In this document: positions 15,015 through 19,665 of the stretch, piece by piece
Layout: each line of letters begins with the position of its first letter
How positions within the stretch are numbered: the stretch's first letter is position 1
Assembly: GCA_023251695.1 (NCBI GenBank)
Contig: JAHEYE010000043.1
Span: forward strand, 1 to 19,665
Direction of reading: 5' to 3'
From: Sphingobacteriaceae bacterium
Lineage (GTDB): Bacteria > Bacteroidota > Bacteroidia > B-17B0 > Aurantibacillaceae
Length of the DNA: 19,665 bases
Program-made: the position numbers and the translations under genes
The notes under the pieces: generated by a model
Seen by the model: only the letters and a program-made list of their open reading frames with translations
Told to the model about the DNA's origin: nothing
The model's database searches: none

Positions 15015-16025
15015 TTAAAACGAATTAACCCCGTTAACAGTGGTGTATTTCATAGTGTATTTCACACCGGGGTTAATGTATTTGTATACACTATGACTCA
15101 TTAAAGCTGCTTCATGAAAACCACACAAAATAAGCTTGAGTTTGTTTTTATAAGTATTGATATCGCCAATCGCCCAAACACCTTCTACATTGGTAGAATA
15201 ATCATCTGTATTCACTTCAATAGCGTTTTTATCAATGTTCAATCCCCAATTTTCGATAGGGCCTAACTTGGGCGATAAACCAAATAAGGGAATGAGATAA
15301 TCGGTATTTAAAGAAGTCTTTTCGTTGGTTTTTATATTCTGAATCTCAACTTTTTCAAGATGCCCGTTTCCGCTTACAGAAGATAAATTCGAGTTTAACA
15401 GCAGTTTTATTTTTCCTTCTTTGGCCAAATTCATCACCTTATTTACACTATCAGGAGCTCCCCTGAACGACTCACTTCTGTGAACCAAAACCACTTCTTT
15501 CGCAACATCCGCTAAAAAAATAGCCCAATCCAATGCACTATCTCCACCACCTGCCAAAATCATTCGCTTTCCACGGTATTTTTCCGGATCCAAAATCATG
15601 TAATTAACCCCTTTCCCGTTCTCAAATTGTTCAAGACCAGTAACTTCTGGTTTTCTTGGCTCAAAACAACCTAATCCACCTGCAATTACTAATGCCTTAG
15701 CATGAATCTTAGTTCCAAGGTTCGTTTCTAAAATAAATTCCTTATCCCCCTTTTTTACCAGACTCTCGATTCTTTCTCCTAGAGTAAAAGTGGGTTTAAA
15801 GGGTTCAATTTGTTTCATTAACTGATCTACTAATTCTTGTGCGAGAATAGTAGGGTATCCGGGTATATCGTAAATGGGTTTTTTTGGATAAATCTCAGAG
15901 AGCTGTCCGCCGGGCTGCGGTAAATAATCTATTAAATGGCAGCGCAATTTCAGTAATCCACACTCAAAAACGGCAAATAAGCCTACTGGACCTGCCCCGA
16001 TAATTGCTATGTCTGTTGAAACCAT
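15015..16025 (-). CDS. ferredoxin--NADP(+) reductase, thioredoxin-reductase-like type (YumC type)
   Basis: A 336-residue FAD/NADP flavoenzyme that passes electrons between NADPH and ferredoxin or flavodoxin (EC 1.18.1.2) in the cytoplasm. The FAD site is IAIIGAGPVGLFAVFECG (GxGPxG at 10-15), followed by LPQPGGQLSEIYPKKPIYDIPGYP (35-58), characteristic of this FNR type. The NADP site is LAGGGDSALDWA (157-168) with HRSESFRG (182-189) for the 2'-phosphate. The late FAD motif is GVWAIGDINTY. The redox-active Cys-x-x-Cys of true thioredoxin reductases is absent, and the C-terminus has an extra tail, both as in bacterial YumC-type FNR. A TAACTTTG -7 element lies upstream (16042-16049). It is divergent from the first T9SS cargo gene and followed by the PBP1A gene 97 bases downstream. 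Confidence 0.92.
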   Translation of the reverse strand: MVSTDIAIIGAGPVGLFAVFECGLLKLRCHLIDYLPQPGGQLSEIYPKKPIYDIPGYPTILAQELVDQLMKQIEPFKPTFTLGERIESLVKKGDKEFILETNLGTKIHAKALVIAGGLGCFEPRKPEVTGLEQFENGKGVNYMILDPEKYRGKRMILAGGGDSALDWAIFLADVAKEVVLVHRSESFRGAPDSVNKVMNLAKEGKIKLLLNSNLSSVSGNGHLEKVEIQNIKTNEKTSLNTDYLIPLFGLSPKLGPIENWGLNIDKNAIEVNTDDYSTNVEGVWAIGDINTYKNKLKLILCGFHEAALMSHSVYKYINPGVKYTMKYTTVNGVNSF

Positions 16026-16041
16026 TTAGATAAAAACAGCG

Positions 16042-16049
16042 CAAAGTTA
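16042..16049 (-). promoter_or_regulatory. candidate -7 element for the FNR gene
   Basis: TAACTTTG on the minus strand, an exact TAnnTTTG match ending 16 bases before the ATG. The nearest upstream TTTG is 26 bases away, too far for the usual spacing, so only the -7 element is supported. Confidence 0.45.
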
Positions 16050-16119
16050 GTTAATTATTGGAAAGTAATAAAAAACAAAATCAGCCTATGTTTCTTAAAT
16101 TTCGCGACCAAAAAATGCT

Positions 16120-16127
16120 TACTTTTA
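16120..16127 (+). promoter_or_regulatory. candidate -7 element for the first T9SS cargo gene
   Basis: TACTTTTA, one mismatch to TAnnTTTG, lies 19 bases before the ATG at 16147. No clear -33 element is seen at the expected distance. Confidence 0.3.
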
Positions 16128-16146
16128 TATACTAAAAAATAAAAAC

Positions 16147-17499
16147 ATGAAAAAATCTTTACTTACAATTTTCTCAGCGGTTTTATCGCTAAGTGCCTTT
16201 GCACAACCAACCCCAAGCCCGTCTTGGCCCATACTTCAAAATACCAGTTTTCCTCACACCTCAGCAGGTCTTATCTTAATGGACGTTGTTGATGCAAACA
16301 CGGTTTGGGGATTAGGCAATTATGGTTCTAATGGGCGCCAATCACATTTGTATACTATGACAAGCAATGCCGGTACAACCTGGACCAGTGGTCCTATTTT
16401 ACCTGACACAAACACATATCAAATTAGTAACATCGAAGGTGTTGATGCTATGACTTGCTGGATGTCGGCATGGACAAAATCAACAGGTAATAAAGGTGTT
16501 GTTTACAACACTTTAAATGGTGGCACCAGCTGGAGTAACGTTACACCGGTAGGTTCTTTTACAAATGCTGCATCTTTTGCAGACTTTGTTTGTTTCGTAA
16601 ATCCAACTGTTGGAATTGTTCTTGGAGACCCGGTTGGAGGTGAATATGAAATTTGGAAAACCATCAATGGCGGAACTTCTTGGTCGAAAATTGCAGGTGC
16701 AAATATTCCAAACCCGCTTTCAGCTTCTGAATACGGATTAACCGATTCTTATTTTTCATTAGGAAATACCATTTGGTTTGGTACCAACACTGGCCGTGTT
16801 TATAAATCGATGGACGCCGGAGATACCTGGACCGTTAGTGCAACAATGGCGGGTATTACAGAAGTTTCGCGTATAGCTTTTACGGATGCAAATAATGGTT
16901 TATGTGCAGGAAGTACGGGAAGCGCTTCGAACCTTATGCAAACAACTAACGGTGGAGCAACATGGACAAACTTAGGTGCGCCTGCAGGTGTTGGATTTAA
17001 TGATATTGCTCCGATTACAGGAACTTCATGGTTCGCTTCAGTATCTAATCCAAGTTTAACAATGGCTTACTCATTCGATAATGGTGCCACCTGGAATGAC
17101 TGGGGAAGCTTAAACATTGGTTATCTGCAAATCGGCTTTGCTAATAACATGGTTGGATGGGCAGGAACATTCAGCGATAATTTAACTGCAAGTTTTGGTG
17201 GCGTTTATACTTATAGCGCTATTCCATTAGGAATCGCAAATTCTGCTTCAGCTCCAAAAGCAATTAATCTTTATCCTAATCCAAGCAATGGTAATGTTAC
17301 TATTCAATTACCGGTTGCAAAGAGAGGTATCACTATTTCCGTGAAGAATTCATTAGGACAAGTAGTTTATGCCGAGAAAGCAGTTACTACCGGAATGGAA
17401 AGCAAAAGCCTGAATTTACAACAGCTATCAAAAGGTATTTATTTTATTGACTTAACTACTGAGAACGAAAAATATCACCAAAAAATCGTGATTGAATAG
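16147..17499 (+). CDS. secreted BNR-repeat propeller protein with T9SS type A sorting domain (copy 1)
   Basis: A 450-residue protein exported by Sec and then across the outer membrane by the type IX system. Residues 1-19 are a clear signal peptide ending AFA, with the mature protein starting QPTPSPSW. The body carries six Asp-box-like (BNR/sortilin-type) repeats of the form T-x-N-G-G-x-x-W: SNAGTTW, LNGGTSW, INGGTSW, MDAGDTW, TNGGATW and FDNGATW (near 73, 123, 173, 222, 267, 311), implying a beta-propeller. The C-terminal 80 residues are a sorting domain: INLYPNPSNGNVTIQLP, then LGQVVY, then LSKGIYFIDL and KIVIE at the very end. The true role is unknown; such proteins may bind glycans or act as adhesins or sialidase-like enzymes, but no catalytic set is evident. 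A terminator follows directly. It is a tandem paralogue of the gene at 17657. Confidence 0.9.
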   Translation: MKKSLLTIFSAVLSLSAFAQPTPSPSWPILQNTSFPHTSAGLILMDVVDANTVWGLGNYGSNGRQSHLYTMTSNAGTTWTSGPILPDTNTYQISNIEGVDAMTCWMSAWTKSTGNKGVVYNTLNGGTSWSNVTPVGSFTNAASFADFVCFVNPTVGIVLGDPVGGEYEIWKTINGGTSWSKIAGANIPNPLSASEYGLTDSYFSLGNTIWFGTNTGRVYKSMDAGDTWTVSATMAGITEVSRIAFTDANNGLCAGSTGSASNLMQTTNGGATWTNLGAPAGVGFNDIAPITGTSWFASVSNPSLTMAYSFDNGATWNDWGSLNIGYLQIGFANNMVGWAGTFSDNLTASFGGVYTYSAIPLGIANSASAPKAINLYPNPSNGNVTIQLPVAKRGITISVKNSLGQVVYAEKAVTTGMESKSLNLQQLSKGIYFIDLTTENEKYHQKIVIE

Positions 17500-17519
17500 T
17501 AAGTAGTGTATGCTTTATA

Positions 17520-17554
17520 AAAAAACCCTGAAGCCAATAACTTTAGGGTTTTTT
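17520..17554 (+). terminator. rho-independent terminator after the first T9SS cargo gene
   Basis: AAAAAACCCTGAAG pairs with CTTTAGGGTTTTTT (one G-T wobble) around a 7-base loop CCAATAA, ending in a six-T run, 20 bases after the stop codon. The A/T flanks are symmetrical, so it could also work on the other strand. Confidence 0.8.
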
Positions 17555-17605
17555 AGTTATATTCTTGTTTTAAATTATTGTCCTATTTCTTTAACATAAG
17601 TACGG

Positions 17606-17635
17606 TTGCTAAATACCAAATTTGTTGTAACTTAG
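17606..17635 (+). promoter_or_regulatory. Bacteroidota-type promoter of the second T9SS cargo gene
   Basis: TTG at 17606-17608, a 19-base spacer, then TAACTTAG at 17628-17635 (one mismatch to TAnnTTTG). It lies between the terminator of copy 1 and the ATG at 17657, so copy 2 appears to be its own transcription unit. Confidence 0.55.
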
Positions 17636-17656
17636 CTTACCTAAAAAAATTAAAAC

Positions 17657-19057
17657 ATGAAAAAATCTTTACTTACAATTTTATCAGCGGTTTTATCGCT
17701 AAGCGCATTTGCTCAACCAACCCCAAGTCCGGACTGGGCAACATTGCAAAATACAAGCTTTACAGTTTCAGCAGCGGGAACCCGTTTTTTAGATGCGGTT
17801 AGTGCTAATGATATTTGGGCTATCGGTTATGATGGTTTTGCTTATAACAGAAACTACAATTGGTTTACTGTTTCAAATAATGGCGGAAGCACGTTTACAA
17901 CAGGTAATTGTTATGCTGACACCAATACTTACATTATGGCAAATCTTGATGCTATCGATGGTTCTACAGCATGGGTTTCTGCTTATATGAAAGCAAGCGG
18001 AAATATGGGAGCTGTTCACCAAACAACAAATATGGGTGCAACATGGACTAATATGACACCGGCCGGTGGTTATACCAACGCAGCATCATTCGTAAACATT
18101 GTTACTTTTGTTACGCCTTCTACCGGTATCATCATGGGTGATCCTGTAGGTGGTGAATTTGAGATCTGGAGAACCACAAATGGCGGAATTTCTTTTACAA
18201 AAGTTCCCGGTGCTAATATTCCAAATCCTGCTTCAGCATCAGAATACGGAACAGTGAATGTTTATGAGAAGTATGGCGCAAATGATATTTGGTTCGGCAC
18301 TAATTTAAACCGTGTTTACCATTCGGTAGATGGTGGTTTGAACTGGACTGTTTCCGCTGCCTTAACTTCTACTATCGGAGCCGCTGCAGGTATCGGTGAT
18401 ATCGCATTCAGTGATGTAAATAATGGTATCATGACGGCGTATTTCGGTCCAAGCACAGCTGCAACTATTACGCTATGGAATACAACAAATGGCGGGGCAA
18501 GCTGGACTCAAATCCCTACTATTTCTGCATCTTATGGTTATAATGATATGTGTGGTATTCCGGGTGCGCCCGGCTGGTATGCTTCATGCAGCAACGGGGC
18601 TTCAGCTGCAGTTCAATTTCTTTCTTACTCAATGGATAATGGAGTAACATGGACGGATTGGGGTAGTTTAAACATTGGTTATTTAGCAATTGATTTGGTT
18701 AATAATATTAATGGATGGGTTGGAAGTTTTTCAAGTCAGGTTACTATTGGTACCGAAGGTATTTACAAATACAGCGGTATTCCTTTAGGAATTAAACAAG
18801 GCGATGCGCGGCCATTAGCAGTTTCTTTGTACCCTAATCCAACCAGCGGCATTTTCTCAATTAATATGCCAGCCGCTAAAGAAGGATACGCAATCAATGT
18901 TTATGATGTTACCGGAAAGCAAGTATTTTCGTCAAACGGAAAAACAGCACAAATGGAAACACTTTCTTATGATTTGAGTCACCTCGGAAAAGGGATTTAT
19001 AATATCAATATATCCAAAGGCAGTCAGGTGTCCTCACAAAAAATTATAATCGAATAA
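17657..19057 (+). CDS. secreted BNR-repeat propeller protein with T9SS type A sorting domain (copy 2)
   Basis: A 466-residue paralogue of the preceding gene with the same architecture. The signal peptide (1-19, ending AFA) differs by one residue from copy 1. Six Asp-box-like repeats follow: NNGGSTF, TNMGATW, TNGGISF, VDGGLNW, TNGGASW and MDNGVTW. Stretches shared with copy 1 include GDPVGGE-x-EIW, GANIPNP-x-SASEYG, DWGSLNIGYL and IPLGI. The last 80 residues form the T9SS sorting domain (VSLYPNPTSGIFSINMP, VTGKQVF, LGKGIYNINI, KIIIE). The extra 16 residues relative to copy 1 are mainly small insertions between blades, for example a run of Ala/Gly/Ser/Thr near 230-245. The protein is expected at the cell surface or released. 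It ends at a strong bidirectional terminator. Substrate or ligand is unknown. Confidence 0.9.
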   Translation: MKKSLLTILSAVLSLSAFAQPTPSPDWATLQNTSFTVSAAGTRFLDAVSANDIWAIGYDGFAYNRNYNWFTVSNNGGSTFTTGNCYADTNTYIMANLDAIDGSTAWVSAYMKASGNMGAVHQTTNMGATWTNMTPAGGYTNAASFVNIVTFVTPSTGIIMGDPVGGEFEIWRTTNGGISFTKVPGANIPNPASASEYGTVNVYEKYGANDIWFGTNLNRVYHSVDGGLNWTVSAALTSTIGAAAGIGDIAFSDVNNGIMTAYFGPSTAATITLWNTTNGGASWTQIPTISASYGYNDMCGIPGAPGWYASCSNGASAAVQFLSYSMDNGVTWTDWGSLNIGYLAIDLVNNINGWVGSFSSQVTIGTEGIYKYSGIPLGIKQGDARPLAVSLYPNPTSGIFSINMPAAKEGYAINVYDVTGKQVFSSNGKTAQMETLSYDLSHLGKGIYNINISKGSQVSSQKIIIE

Positions 19058-19072
19058 TTTATTCATAATATG

Positions 19073-19102
19073 AAAAGCCCCTGAGATTTCGGGGGCTTTT
19101 TT
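19073..19102. terminator. bidirectional rho-independent terminator between convergent genes
   Basis: AAAAGCCCC pairs perfectly with GGGGCTTTT around a 10-base loop and is followed by a six-T run on the plus strand. The matching A-run gives T on the minus strand, where the stop codon (TAA at 19101-19103) of the convergent gene touches the hairpin. It serves copy 2 of the cargo genes and probably the STAS-like gene as well. Confidence 0.85.
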
Positions 19103-19487
19103 ATTTCTTTAATGAGAGCAGCCAAGTAACGGCTTCTCCTTCGTGATTAAAAAACTCAATCGGAACATCTTTTTCACCAAATGAATTCATAAAGTTGAAC
19201 ATAACTTTGGTAAGAAATGAATCTACAATATAGGCCCTTGCAAGTGTGGTTTCGTTTGTAAAATTCTTTTTAGTTACTTTTCTCGCTTCAGGTGTAATGC
19301 TCCAATTGCCGCGGCCATCCACTAACTTCAGCAGTTTTTTCCCCGCCGATAAATTTTTAATCACCAACATATTATCTAAAGCGTCTTCAGCATCTATTAT
19401 AACTCCGGGAAGCATAACAATTTTAAGATAGCCCTCTTTCTCAAGACTAATTTTAGTTGTACGTGTGGTGAAATTATTATCAGGCAT
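19101..19487 (-). CDS. small protein resembling the SpoIIAA/STAS-like fold, function unknown
   Basis: A 128-residue soluble protein without signal peptide or membrane segment. The pattern of a first strand pair (KISLEKEGYLKIVMLPGVII), a helix (DAEDALDNMLVIKNLS), a central strand GKKLLKLVDGRGN, a helix with PEARKVTKKNF, a strand RAYIVDSFLTKVMFNFM and the late PIEFFNHEGEAVTWLLSL matches the alternating layout of SpoIIAA-like proteins that Bacteroidota encode in many copies. I cannot name a partner kinase or phosphatase, and no phosphorylatable STAS serine motif is clear. The start is the ATG at 19487. A TACCTTTA at 19517-19524 on the same strand is a possible -7 element. It converges on the cargo gene across a shared terminator. 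Confidence 0.6.
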   Translation of the reverse strand: MPDNNFTTRTTKISLEKEGYLKIVMLPGVIIDAEDALDNMLVIKNLSAGKKLLKLVDGRGNWSITPEARKVTKKNFTNETTLARAYIVDSFLTKVMFNFMNSFGEKDVPIEFFNHEGEAVTWLLSLKK

Positions 19488-19584
19488 ATTAATTCTATAA
19501 CATGCGGGGAGGACTATAAAGGTACGCTTATAATTGCGAGCTAAATGTTAAATAGTATTAAGGAATGCGAAGGGTGACCAGCGG

Positions 19585-19665
19585 TTATTTTAAGCCATAT
19601 TTGGTTTTGTATTTCTCATACAGCTTTTGTTGCTCGTTAACGAGATTAACCGGTTTCCCATTAAT
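19585..19665 (-). CDS. C-terminal end of an unidentified gene, cut by window edge
   Basis: The minus-strand frame is open from the window edge for 26 codons to a TAA at 19585-19587. The visible tail reads INGKPVNLV, then NEQQKLYEKYKTKYGLK, a charged helical end. It lies upstream of and on the same strand as the STAS-like gene, 97 bases away. Too little is visible for a family; a chance open frame is possible. Confidence 0.45.
   Translation of the reverse strand: MNGKPVNLVNEQQKLYEKYKTKYGLK

Noticed and set aside
15015..16025. Thioredoxin reductase call for the FAD/NADP enzyme
   Set aside because: No redox-active Cys-x-x-Cys is present and the QPGGQLSEIYPKK stretch plus C-terminal tail fit the YumC-type ferredoxin-NADP reductase.

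Overview
The window looks like chromosomal DNA from a member of the Bacteroidota. The signs are: two secreted proteins ending in a type IX secretion (T9SS) C-terminal sorting domain; several start sites preceded by the phylum's TAnnTTTG -7 promoter element (best cases TTTG-N19-TATCTTTG and TTG-N19-TAACTTAG); few Shine-Dalgarno sequences; AT-rich DNA; and a sigma-54 with a long acidic region II. I cannot name a genus. No tRNA, rRNA, CRISPR array, transposase or integrase is visible, and no gene-free stretch exceeds about 220 bases.

Layout. (1) 1-737, plus strand: an alpha/beta hydrolase cut by the left edge. (2) 734-1245, minus strand: a RelE/ParE-type toxin-antitoxin pair, antitoxin first. 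(3) 1342-4116, plus strand: tyrS and rpoN, 9 bases apart, meeting a convergent glycosyltransferase with no intergenic space. (4) 4117-10935, minus strand: a tightly packed run read from the right as scoA, a putative lipoprotein, scoB, a GT-C-like membrane protein, a DUF2079 membrane protein, a UDP-galactopyranose-mutase-like flavoprotein and a DPM1-like GT2. (5) 11153-16025, minus strand: ferredoxin-NADP reductase, then penicillin-binding protein 1A, then a third GT-C enzyme (GT39/ArnT type). (6) 16147-19057, plus strand: two tandem paralogous BNR-propeller proteins with T9SS tails, each with its own terminator. (7) 19101-19665, minus strand: a small SpoIIAA/STAS-like protein and the last 26 codons of an unidentified gene.

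How it may work together. The most coherent theme is envelope glycosylation. A GT2 of the polyprenyl-phosphate-sugar synthase type, a sugar-mutase-like flavoenzyme and multispanning GT-C proteins of the kind that use polyprenyl-phosphate sugars lie on one strand. Both subunits of an acetoacetate:succinyl-CoA transferase are embedded upstream of them, with the two subunit genes separated by a putative surface lipoprotein. PBP1A and a further GT39-type transferase sit just upstream. The specific substrate and acceptor cannot be read from the sequence. The AT-rich composition of the two central GT-C genes and the intruding gene between scoA and scoB are the best hints of a locally reshuffled locus. 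The remainder (tyrS, rpoN, FNR, PBP1A) is ordinary core biology.
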